IMG/VR virus record: IMGVR_UViG_3300034121_000161
Coordinates: 1-26,776 of that record
Length of the DNA stretch: 26,776 bases
Strand: one strand, 5' to 3'
Source of the DNA: a virus
The position numbers and the translations under genes were made by a program. Under the pieces are notes generated by a model. The model ran no database searches. It saw only the letters and a program-made list of their open reading frames with translations, and was not told the DNA's origin. Below are positions 1 through 4,950 of the stretch, in pieces. Every line of letters begins with the position of its first letter. The stretch's first letter is position 1.

Positions 1-195
1 TAGTCCTTGATTCATTGTCATTTCCCATATATGAAATATCTCGTGGAAAATAGTTTGGCATCTTACCCATCCTGTGAGTTCTGGATCTATGACAATGGTA
101 TTTGTCTTTGGATCACATAAGCCGAGACAATCAATTAGTTCTCTTGGCTCTGCTTCTCTTATATTCCATTTTTGTGACATAAACTCTATCTGCAT
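1..195 (-). CDS. HExxH-containing small protein, C-terminus cut by window edge
   Basis: Open frame of 65 codons running off the left edge with no stop. It begins at an ATG preceded by AAAGGA with good spacing, 17 bp after the stop of the 74-aa gene. Residues 50-56 read FHEIFHI, an HExxH zinc-metallopeptidase signature (H51, E52, H55), preceded by a hydrophobic strand as in small ImmA/IrrE-like or SprT-like peptidase folds. The third metal ligand would lie beyond the edge, so the family cannot be fixed. It is the last visible gene of the replication-side operon. Seen: frame, RBS and motif. Inferred: metallopeptidase. It could instead be an unrelated phage protein in which HExxH is fortuitous. 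Confidence 0.7.
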   Translation of the reverse strand, partial: MQIEFMSQKWNIREAEPRELIDCLGLCDPKTNTIVIDPELTGWVRCQTIFHEIFHIWEMTMNQGL

Positions 196-212
196 ATCTT
201 TGTTCCTTTGTT

Positions 213-437
213 TTATTTAGTTGATTTTTTCAGTATTGCTCTTACTTGATCTTTTTTAATCCAATCAATCCAACTACCTGTTTTTCTACATCTTGGATTA
301 CCGCAATACAAGCCCCAATGAGGACCTGCTTGTTTGATTTGTATCGGGCAATTCCTATGTAAGTTCTCTCTAGCTAAGTTAGCCAATTTCGTTTGTGTTC
401 TTTGTTCATTGGGAGTTAGTGCATTATGTATTGTCAT
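213..437 (-). CDS. Small Cys/His (zinc-binding type) phage protein, 74 aa
   Basis: Starts at an ATGA overlap with the stop of the polymerase-like gene, so translation is probably coupled. Residues C30, H40, C45 and C50 are set in a C-P-x(8)-P-H-W-G-L-Y-C-G-N-x-x-C pattern followed by the aromatic stretch SWIDWIKK. Small phage proteins with a GPH...C..C...W core and a lysine-rich tail are common beside replication genes; their function is generally unknown. The four ligands suggest one zinc site, perhaps nucleic-acid binding. No enzymatic motif is visible. Family resemblance is from memory, while the ligand spacing is directly seen. Confidence 0.8.
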   Translation of the reverse strand: MTIHNALTPNEQRTQTKLANLARENLHRNCPIQIKQAGPHWGLYCGNPRCRKTGSWIDWIKKDQVRAILKKSTK

Positions 438-2074
438 AAGTGACTCACTGACATTCTATTGGGATTTAGTGATAACACTATGTCTTCTAACAATGCTGTA
501 TTGCCTGTGGCCACAGCGTGTTTGTAAAGTTCCACTGTGGCATTGACTTCTTGTTTGGGCAGTTCTGTTTGGATAAAGTGTCCATAGTGTTCTGTGATCT
601 CTACGCTTAGGTATGGATTGAGTTGTTGTAACGCACTAACAAGTTCTGCTCTGTTGATCTTATGCTTGATATAAACAGCATCATGCACTGGCAGTAATAG
701 TTCTTCTTGACCAAATCTGTCTATTACATAACTCATTATTGCTGCCAAATATTTGTATTCTGCTTGTTGATACAGATATGCCATTACTTTGTTTTTGTTT
801 ATTCTACCTGCCCGATCCTTGACACATTCTGGCATATCTTCTTTAGTGTTATCTAACATTGTGCGTTCTAGAACTAATTTATTCATAGACTTTTGCTCAT
901 CAATAAACTCCATAAACCAACGGCTGTTAGTAAGTAGTTCAACTTCTTCCTTGTTGATAATCTCACGTATTGCTGGCAGTTTATAGTTGTCATTGCCCGT
1001 GGGCCAAGGACTGGCTTCAATGTCTGCTCCAAATCCTATGGCAGTGATAATCTGTTTGGCACGACCTTGATGTTTATCACCAAGCACCTTTGACAGTTGT
1101 TGTCTAAACGCCGCTTTGTCTTTGATTAGACTTCTTGTATGTCCCATCTTAATATTTGAGTTTATTGACTCACATAAATAAACTTTCCACGCTTGACTAC
1201 ATACATCAATGTCAATGCTGTAGCAATGTCCCAATGCGGCATGGCGTAATTCTTTACTTGAATTTTGTAAGTTCAGGCCCATAAAATATAGTCTGCCAAA
1301 CTCGCTGTATTTGTATGCTTGATTGAGTTTATTGTCCTCTTGTAGTTTAAGTATGCACACGGCTTGCTTTAAGTTCTCTGCCGCTTTAGCTTTATACTCA
1401 TCCGTGGCCCATTTATAACTTTGAGTCTTTGTGTCCCAACGACCCATACTATCTACATTCAAACAACGTTGTATAAAGATCGTCAAACTCTGTAAGTCTA
1501 TGGGTGTATCAAAGTAATCTTCTACATCCTTAATTTCTTTTTTGTAGTATTCTTCTATGGCCTCTCGGGGCCAAGCAGTAAGTTCTTCTGCGTCTGCGAT
1601 TTCATAATTAAGTGTCACTTTTGTATTCTCCTCTGTTAAGTTACTTCCCCGTTCCACAATAGTATAAAGACTATATGGACTTGCTTCAAACCAATCCAAC
1701 CAATACAATCTCTTTCCATTAAGGGTGTATTGTCCCAACTTGCGTTTGATTCTTGATATTCTTATGTGATATAAGTCTAGTTTTGTTTGACTTGGATTAC
1801 GCCAGTTTAATTGTATTTCTGTAGTAACCAAATCATAGTAGTGTTTGACAACTTTTAGGTAATCAATACGGGCTCCTCTTTTTGGTTGCATTATCTCATT
1901 TGAAACTGCTGTGGCTGTCGTCTCTATGTCAAACCAACCAGTAGGCGACACCTCCCTCTCCTCCCCTTCACCCCTATATGTGCTACATACAGGTGATGTA
2001 GTCATCCTTATACTATTAGTCACAGCAGTTATTTCATCACAGTCACAGCAGTTATTTGTAGTTAAATTAGTCAT
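434..2074 (-). CDS. Divergent family A polymerase-like palm protein, 546 aa
   Basis: The C-terminal half carries the three palm motifs of Pol I/T7 RNA polymerase-like enzymes in order. Motif A is SIDIDVCSQAW (residues 286-296, D288/D290). Motif B is K340-x7-F348-G349. Motif C is PVHDAVYIK (462-470, H464-D465). Spacing is about 50 residues A to B and 125 B to C, close to E. coli Pol I (D705, K758, D882). Oddities are the absence of the Pol I steric-gate Glu after motif A, Phe where Pol I and T7 RNAP have Tyr before the motif B Gly, and no Arg four residues before K340. A conserved-looking block (GRLYFMGLNLQ, 260-270) precedes motif A. The N-terminal ~60 residues are Cys/Thr-rich and look disordered. 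It starts at an ATGA overlap with the 112-aa gene. Likely role: phage genome replication or priming; DNA versus RNA synthesis is unresolved. Confidence 0.62.
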   Translation of the reverse strand: MTNLTTNNCCDCDEITAVTNSIRMTTSPVCSTYRGEGEEREVSPTGWFDIETTATAVSNEIMQPKRGARIDYLKVVKHYYDLVTTEIQLNWRNPSQTKLDLYHIRISRIKRKLGQYTLNGKRLYWLDWFEASPYSLYTIVERGSNLTEENTKVTLNYEIADAEELTAWPREAIEEYYKKEIKDVEDYFDTPIDLQSLTIFIQRCLNVDSMGRWDTKTQSYKWATDEYKAKAAENLKQAVCILKLQEDNKLNQAYKYSEFGRLYFMGLNLQNSSKELRHAALGHCYSIDIDVCSQAWKVYLCESINSNIKMGHTRSLIKDKAAFRQQLSKVLGDKHQGRAKQIITAIGFGADIEASPWPTGNDNYKLPAIREIINKEEVELLTNSRWFMEFIDEQKSMNKLVLERTMLDNTKEDMPECVKDRAGRINKNKVMAYLYQQAEYKYLAAIMSYVIDRFGQEELLLPVHDAVYIKHKINRAELVSALQQLNPYLSVEITEHYGHFIQTELPKQEVNATVELYKHAVATGNTALLEDIVLSLNPNRMSVSHL

Positions 2075-2409
2075 TGGAACAGACCTTTATACTGCTGTTG
2101 TTGGCAATAGCGATGATAAGTCATCGGACCTTGACTGGCCATTGGAGCCCATGCCAAAACATTTTTTCCCAAAGCACTATTTGCCACACTTGGACAATGT
2201 TCTATTTGATCCACTAACCAAACGAAGGTATTCTTTTTTGTGCTGTTTATTTCAAAGTGATTTTCGTTGAACTGGTCAGCGGCTTTGACTACCCAGTCCC
2301 ACCAAACTGCATAACTTTTTTGACTTAGATTTTTTTGTTTATAAATGTCGCATTCTACGAGTATCTGTCTCATCTCATCTAAATGCGGTTTTGTTAAATG
2401 TAATTCCAT
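2071..2409 (-). CDS. Unknown protein, 112 aa, first gene of replication-side operon
   Basis: Preceded by a strong AGGAGAAG ribosome binding site and by the sigma70 promoter at 2492-2520, giving a leader of about 75 nt. The stop overlaps the polymerase-like start as ATGA, a coupling arrangement. The protein is soluble and rich in aromatics and glutamine: a Trp-rich helix (YAVWWDWVVKAADQF, about 53-67) and a Gln-rich C-terminus. The C-terminal part (ALGKNVLAWAPMASQGPMTYH) resembles linker or accessory segments but shows no motif I can name. Position suggests a replication accessory role, such as a primase or loader partner; that is inference only. Confidence 0.8.
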   Translation of the reverse strand: MELHLTKPHLDEMRQILVECDIYKQKNLSQKSYAVWWDWVVKAADQFNENHFEINSTKKNTFVWLVDQIEHCPSVANSALGKNVLAWAPMASQGPMTYHRYCQQQQYKGLFQ

Positions 2410-2491
2410 TTTCTTCTCCTAAAAATAATAAAACAATGACTAATATCATTGAGTGCTGTATTTGCCAATACTTCTCTATCCCTGAGTATTT

Positions 2492-2520
2492 AGTATAACA
2501 CTTCAAAGATTGTTAGTCAA
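2492..2520 (-). promoter_or_regulatory. Sigma70 promoter for replication-side operon
   Basis: Minus-strand -35 TTGACT (2515-2520) and -10 TATACT (2492-2497) separated by exactly 17 bp. The predicted start is near 2485. The leader to the ATG at 2409 contains a short CAATGA/TCATTG hairpin and a GTATT/AATAC hairpin. The promoter lies just after the terminator at 2539-2560, so it restarts transcription for the replication side. Confidence 0.85.
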
Positions 2521-2538
2521 TAGATAGTATAGCCAAAA

Positions 2539-2560
2539 GAAAAGCCCCGAAGGGCTTTTC
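2539..2560 (-). terminator. Intrinsic terminator with UUCG tetraloop
   Basis: Perfect 9-bp stem GAAAAGCCC/GGGCTTTTC. Read on the minus strand the loop is TTCG closed by C-G, the extra-stable cUUCGg tetraloop, and the stem is followed by TTTTGGC. It ends the small-gene operon whose last gene stops at 2682. The symmetrical A/T flanks could also allow some function on the plus strand. Confidence 0.88.
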
Positions 2561-2681
2561 AGTGCTAGGTCATTGCGACTTCGCTGTAATAGGACTTGTC
2601 TAAAGGTTACTTTGGCAAATACAACTTAGGAGTTTCTGTCTATAAAGAAAGGAATTGCCTATTACAATATTACTTATCATC

Positions 2682-2858
2682 TTATTCTATTCTACAACTT
2701 TGTTCTACAGGAAATCCTGGACATTGAAAGCTGGAGCACACTACCCAATAATGACCTTCCGGTGTGTGTATCAACGTGCGTGTATTAGTGTCCGGGCAGT
2801 CAGTTCCGCCACACCCTGAGAGTAGGCTTACCGCGATTATCATCACAAGTGTTTTCAT
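2682..2858 (-). CDS. Small outer-membrane-type lipoprotein, 58 aa
   Basis: The first 16 residues, MKTLVMIIAVSLLSGC, form a type II signal peptide with lipobox LSGC, so lipidation is expected at C16. The +2 residue is Gly rather than Asp, which in enterobacteria favours Lol sorting to the outer membrane. The mature part is about 43 residues with four further cysteines (C21, C41, C46, C56), enough for two disulfides. The start ATG lies inside the 55-aa gene in another frame, with GGAG upstream, overlapping by 59 nt. It is the last gene before the UUCG terminator and is transcribed from a consensus sigma70 promoter. Small phage lipoproteins such as T5 Llp block receptors against superinfection; that role here is a hypothesis. 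Confidence 0.82.
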   Translation of the reverse strand: MKTLVMIIAVSLLSGCGGTDCPDTNTRTLIHTPEGHYWVVCSSFQCPGFPVEQSCRIE

Positions 2859-2967
2859 TTTGTATCTTCTCCAATACTTTACCTAGTTCGGTGTAGAAGT
2901 CATCACCGTGCCGGTCCAAGTGTTCGCGGATGAGTAGTTCTAGTTTTAATCTTTCTGTTAGGGTCAC
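2800..2967 (-). CDS. Small unknown protein, GTG start, 55 aa
   Basis: GTG start overlaps the TGA of the 133-aa gene as GTGA, with AGAAG just upstream, so initiation is probably coupled. The protein begins MTLTERLKLELLIREHLDRHG, a charged amphipathic helix, and continues helical to about residue 40. The C-terminal ~20 residues are encoded in the segment shared with the lipoprotein signal sequence and look unstructured. No membrane segment or known motif is present. The spanin-like layout of overlapping genes is superficial because this protein has no anchor. Confidence rests on the operon fit rather than homology. Confidence 0.6.
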   Translation of the reverse strand: MTLTERLKLELLIREHLDRHGDDFYTELGKVLEKIQNENTCDDNRGKPTLRVWRN

Positions 2968-3365
2968 GCTTCTTCTCCGTGAGTTAGTTTATAAAGCAAA
3001 TCCAATTGTTGGCATCCCTGTTGGTCTTGAATTGCCAAGACACATTCTATAATGTCATCAATACTGGCATCTTGTAAATTACTCCAAAATAAATGAGCAT
3101 AACTATTAGGACTGCTGTCCAATTCAATGTGAAAGTCTTCTTGATTATCTTTAAGATGCGCCAATGCTCGTTCAGGTGTGCGGCTGCCATCACGGGTTAT
3201 GTCTGCCATTTTGTTTAGAGGTGTCCAAAGATAGCAAGTAAAACGAACACCATCCTTACTGGGAATCTTCATTGAGATATATCCCCAAGTGTGTTCAATT
3301 TCATAGCCCATACGAGCCGCGGCCAATTCAAATCTATCTTTAAGAGCAAAGTTCCATTTGGACAT
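2964..3365 (-). CDS. Unknown soluble protein, 133 aa
   Basis: Third gene of the operon transcribed from 3740-3768. It starts one base after the stop of the two-TM gene, with AAGGA inside that gene as its RBS. The sequence looks like an alpha/beta protein: an N-terminal helix (WNFALKDRFELAAARMGYEI), strands around TWGYISMKI and VRFTCYLWT, then a helical C-terminal half including SIDDIIECVLAIQDQQ. No cofactor, catalytic or DNA-binding motif is recognisable. Its place between a membrane protein and a lipoprotein in an early-type operon suggests a host-interaction role, which is inference. Confidence 0.82.
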   Translation of the reverse strand: MSKWNFALKDRFELAAARMGYEIEHTWGYISMKIPSKDGVRFTCYLWTPLNKMADITRDGSRTPERALAHLKDNQEDFHIELDSSPNSYAHLFWSNLQDASIDDIIECVLAIQDQQGCQQLDLLYKLTHGEEA

Positions 3366-3366
3366 T

Positions 3367-3537
3367 TTATTCCTTGACCAGTAGTGCTACCAAAATAAAC
3401 TTCAATGTTGCCAGCATCATTAGTGCAACACCAGCAATCTCATGAATAGCACCATTAGCTGTGGTCAAAACAAATATGCCTATGATATAAGCAAGAATGC
3501 CTAGGATGCCAGATGCTATACAAATAAAGTCTTTCAT
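3367..3537 (-). CDS. Two-TM small membrane protein, 56 aa
   Basis: Start ATG overlaps the previous stop as TAATG, with GAGGAG upstream. Two hydrophobic segments are clear: residues 4-24 (FICIASGILGILAYIIGIFVL) and about 34-52, joined by a short polar turn containing TANGAIH. The protein ends with the charged VKE. Size and topology fit a class II holin, an antiholin or a small membrane effector, but no lysin gene is adjacent. The strong early-type promoter argues against a simple late lysis role. Its partners in the operon are a soluble 133-aa protein and a lipoprotein, so an envelope-directed function is likely. Confidence 0.82.
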   Translation of the reverse strand: MKDFICIASGILGILAYIIGIFVLTTANGAIHEIAGVALMMLATLKFILVALLVKE

Positions 3538-3686
3538 TATGCTGTCTCCTCATTAAAGTATTTCAAATGACCGGCTTCGTCTACCTGGTCAAATCTTAAA
3601 TTGAGATTTTTTAGTGCTTCTAACATATTACTTGCTTCAGTATAAAATACATCACCAGTAAAGGTTATAATTTTCCATTTAGCCAT
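3537..3686 (-). CDS. Unknown small protein, 49 aa
   Basis: The frame is open to an ATG at 3734, but that codon sits at the predicted transcription start of the promoter at 3740-3768. The internal ATG at 3686 has a proper AGAGGAAAT ribosome site and gives the protein MAKWKIITFTGDVFYTEA..., so I choose it. The product is a compact beta-alpha protein: a strand-turn-strand (WKIITFTGDVFYTEA) followed by an amphipathic helix (NMLEALKNLNLRF) and an acidic tail. No family recognised. It is first in a five-gene operon (49 aa, two-TM, 133 aa, 55 aa, lipoprotein). Confidence 0.78.
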   Translation of the reverse strand: MAKWKIITFTGDVFYTEASNMLEALKNLNLRFDQVDEAGHLKYFNEETA

Positions 3687-3722
3687 TTTAATTTCCTCTG
3701 TGTGTGTTAAAGTGTTATGTTC

Positions 3723-3758
3723 CTCGCTGAACATAGTGTATTATACTATGTCAGCGAG
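3723..3758. promoter_or_regulatory. Long palindrome centred on the -10 box (operator candidate)
   Basis: Arms 3723-3737 (CTCGCTGAACATAGT) and 3745-3758 (ACTATGTCAGCGAG) are complementary over 14 bp with one extra A, around a 7-nt centre. The centre holds most of the -10 box of the promoter at 3740-3768. The right arm lies upstream of the predicted transcript start, so the structure would not be in the RNA. That makes a repressor operator, or a DNA cruciform, more likely than an mRNA hairpin. No cognate repressor is identified in the window. Confidence 0.65.
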
Positions 3759-3768
3759 ATTGTGTCAA
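3740..3768 (-). promoter_or_regulatory. Perfect-consensus sigma70 promoter
   Basis: Minus-strand TTGACA (3763-3768), 17-bp spacer, TATAAT (3740-3745): 12 of 12 consensus bases. The -35 box begins one base after the stop codon of the upstream 60-aa gene. The predicted start is near 3733, which places the first usable ATG at 3686. It is embedded in the palindrome at 3723-3758. Confidence 0.9.
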
Positions 3769-3769
3769 T

Positions 3770-3952
3770 TTAAGCGGCTTCTTGCCAATCTTGCCAAATC
3801 TTGCAAACCCAAGCATACTGCATGCCTTGAGTAATATTGACCGCATAGTTTTCAGCATCAGCAAGTTTGAAGATACCTTTCAATGCTCGCGGTGTTTTGG
3901 CTTCTAAAACCATACTAGGATAACCGTTATGAATAAGTTGAACTACTACCAT
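3770..3952 (-). CDS. Unknown small protein, 60 aa
   Basis: Single-gene unit with its own consensus promoter (3987-4015) and an AGGAG site nine bases before the ATG. The predicted protein starts with a beta strand (MVVVQLIHN), has a central helix (KTPRALKGIFKLADAENYA), and ends with a Trp-rich tail (YAWVCKIWQDWQEAA). The layout is similar to that of its small neighbours, with an N-terminal strand pair and then a helix, but no sequence identity is obvious. Function unknown; the promoter type suggests early expression by host RNA polymerase. Confidence 0.8.
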   Translation of the reverse strand: MVVVQLIHNGYPSMVLEAKTPRALKGIFKLADAENYAVNITQGMQYAWVCKIWQDWQEAA

Positions 3953-3986
3953 TTTGTAAACTCCTGTTTAGTGTGTGTAAGTGTTT

Positions 3987-4015
3987 ATTATACTGCCAAA
4001 GTCATTTTGTGTCAA
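3987..4015 (-). promoter_or_regulatory. Perfect-consensus sigma70 promoter
   Basis: Minus-strand TTGACA (4010-4015), 17-bp spacer, TATAAT (3987-3992). The spacer contains the last codon and stop of the upstream 49-aa gene (stop at 4002-4004), showing extreme packing. Predicted start near 3980, leader about 28 nt with AGGAG before the ATG at 3952. Confidence 0.9.
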
Positions 4016-4151
4016 TTACTTCATTGACCCACCAATCGCCCTCATCCTCACCAATGTTGTTGCTTTCAATAAAAGCATTCATAAATTCAAGGGCTTGTTG
4101 CTCAGTATTAAATACCTGCTCAAAATCATAACTGCCTGCGATTGTAAACAT
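4002..4151 (-). CDS. Unknown acidic small protein, 49 aa
   Basis: ATG at 4151 preceded by AGGAG at seven-base spacing, downstream of the promoter at 4214-4242 with a hairpin leader. The protein begins MFTIAGSYDFEQVFNTEQQA, followed by a helix (QALEFMNAFIESN) and a very acidic C-terminal part (NIGEDEGDWWVNEVIDTK). The 3' end overlaps the promoter of the next gene. The acidic tail recalls DNA-mimic or polymerase-binding phage peptides in general character only; there is no specific family evidence. Confidence 0.75.
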   Translation of the reverse strand: MFTIAGSYDFEQVFNTEQQALEFMNAFIESNNIGEDEGDWWVNEVIDTK

Positions 4152-4178
4152 AACTAACTCCTGATTAAAGTTTAAGTA

Positions 4179-4207
4179 ATACAGGACAGCACCTTACTGC
4201 CCTGTAT
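4179..4207 (-). promoter_or_regulatory. 5'-terminal mRNA hairpin
   Basis: Inverted repeat ATACAGGGCAG / CTGTCCTGTAT on the minus strand: 11-bp stem with one G-U pair and a 7-nt loop. Its first base is about 7 nt after the -10 box of the promoter at 4214-4242, so the transcript should begin with the stem. Such 5' stems are known to protect mRNA from RNase E/RppH-dependent decay. It is followed by about 28 nt of single-stranded leader with the RBS. Confidence 0.7.
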
Positions 4208-4213
4208 GTATGT

Positions 4214-4242
4214 ATTATACTACCGAATTGAATTTAAGTCAA
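4214..4242 (-). promoter_or_regulatory. Sigma70 promoter
   Basis: Minus-strand TTGACT (4237-4242), 17-bp spacer, TATAAT (4214-4219). It lies immediately after the stop codon of the 122-aa gene (stop 4244-4246). Predicted start at about 4207, the first base of the 4179-4207 hairpin. Confidence 0.88.
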
Positions 4243-4243
4243 T

Positions 4244-4612
4244 TTAAGCAATTTTTTCGTAGATCATTTTTGCACTATTTTGTTCTTTAGTAGCACGATA
4301 AAGAGCATACAACTCATCAGCGGCTTGAGCATCGGGCAAGCCCCAAACAGTGACCTCTAACTTACTACGGCTTTGCTTTAACTTGCTCATATTGGTAAAT
4401 CCAATAGTCCAGTTTGTGAAATGTATAATTTCCATACTAGTCAATGTGCGATCCATTTCAACATACTTACGCATCATTGTTGGAATACAACTATGAAATT
4501 GTTTGGGCGGCATCATAAGAGGAGGCATATGATCCATATCAACGATTTGAAACCGTTCTTCATTAGTTTTCAAATCACGAACCAAATAACCGAGATATTT
4601 TGTATTTGCCAT
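4244..4612 (-). CDS. Unknown protein, 122 aa
   Basis: The frame is open to an ATG at 4675, but that codon is inside the -35 box of the promoter at 4647-4675. The internal ATG at 4612 follows AGGAG and gives MANTKYLGYLVRDLKTNEER..., so I take this start. The protein is alpha/beta with a Met/Pro-rich loop (VDMDHMPPLMMPPKQFHSC, about 24-42), a strand pair (MEIIHFTNWTIGF) and a C-terminal helix (AADELYALYRATKEQN). No family recognised. A small GAACT/AGTTC hairpin at 4617-4630 places part of the Shine-Dalgarno in its loop. Confidence 0.8.
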   Translation of the reverse strand: MANTKYLGYLVRDLKTNEERFQIVDMDHMPPLMMPPKQFHSCIPTMMRKYVEMDRTLTSMEIIHFTNWTIGFTNMSKLKQSRSKLEVTVWGLPDAQAADELYALYRATKEQNSAKMIYEKIA

Positions 4613-4646
4613 TTTTGAACTCCTAAGTTCTGTTGTTGAAGTAGTT

Positions 4647-4675
4647 ATTATAGCACCAAAATCATTTAATGTCAA
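4647..4675 (-). promoter_or_regulatory. Perfect-consensus sigma70 promoter
   Basis: Minus-strand TTGACA (4670-4675), 17-bp spacer, TATAAT (4647-4652). The predicted start near 4640 gives a 28-nt leader to the ATG at 4612. A second promoter (4724-4752) lies 77 bp upstream, making a tandem pair. Confidence 0.9.
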
Positions 4676-4693
4676 TTAATGCTAATTGCCTTA

Positions 4694-4716
4694 TGAACAG
4701 CGTTTTCTGCTGTCCA
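4694..4716 (-). promoter_or_regulatory. 5'-terminal hairpin after upstream promoter
   Basis: TGGACAGC / GCTGTTCA on the minus strand, 8-bp stem with one G-U pair and a 7-nt loop. It begins one base after the predicted start of the 4724-4752 promoter. It repeats the layout seen at 4179-4207. The eight-codon frame within it (MDSRKRCS) is too weakly supported to call a gene. Confidence 0.6.
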
Positions 4717-4723
4717 TACATTG

Positions 4724-4752
4724 ATTATAACATCAAAACTAATTTAGGCCAA
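4724..4752 (-). promoter_or_regulatory. Sigma70-like promoter, weaker -35
   Basis: Minus-strand TTGGCC (4747-4752, 4 of 6), 17-bp spacer, TATAAT (4724-4729). First promoter after the tail-operon terminator at 4883-4912. The stretch between that terminator and this promoter (about 4753-4882) holds no gene I can support. Confidence 0.7.
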
Positions 4753-4882
4753 TATAAAAAATCCAGCCATACAGGCACCGCAGACAGCGAAAAAAGTGTT
4801 GTTTTTACCACGAAAACCTTATTTCAGCCTAATTTACCTGTTTCAGTGGTCAGTATACTACTTCAGTATGATTTAAGGTAAA

Positions 4883-4912
4883 AAAACCCCCGATATTTCT
4901 AAAGGGGGTTTT
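4883..4912 (-). terminator. Intrinsic terminator ending the tail operon
   Basis: Stem AAAACCCCC/GGGGGTTTT (9 bp) with a 12-nt loop. On the minus strand it is followed by a run of seven T residues. It lies 38 bp after the stop of the NUMOD-like gene and separates the late structural block from the small-gene array. Confidence 0.9.
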
Positions 4913-4950
4913 AAGCAGTAATCGATGATGTTGATTACTCATCATCTACA

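Noticed and set aside
1915-1945. DIET exonuclease motif near residue 49 of the polymerase-like protein
   Set aside because: The FDIETT string recalls Exo I of proofreading domains, but it sits in a disordered-looking N-terminus and I find no convincing Exo II or Exo III motifs.
2457-2623. 12-bp inverted repeat (TGTATTTGCCAA at 2457-2468 and TTGGCAAATACA at 2612-2623) flanking the terminator and promoter
   Set aside because: Short, AT-rich, and without a target-site duplication or other mobile-element sign; could be chance.
2600-2680. 26-codon minus-strand frame after the lipoprotein gene
   Set aside because: No ribosome binding site and no plausible composition; treated as untranslated 3' region.
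2682-2967. Rz/Rz1 spanin pair
   Set aside because: The overlapping lipoprotein is suggestive, but the upstream protein has no N-terminal membrane anchor, the lipoprotein is Cys-rich rather than Pro-rich, and no endolysin is near.
4693-4719. Eight-codon frame (MDSRKRCS) in the leader hairpin
   Set aside because: Its ATG is nearly at the predicted transcript start with no ribosome site; the hairpin explains the sequence better.
4669-4881. Plus-strand 70-codon frame in the promoter region
   Set aside because: Covers minus-strand promoters and hairpins, has no Shine-Dalgarno and an unconvincing sequence.
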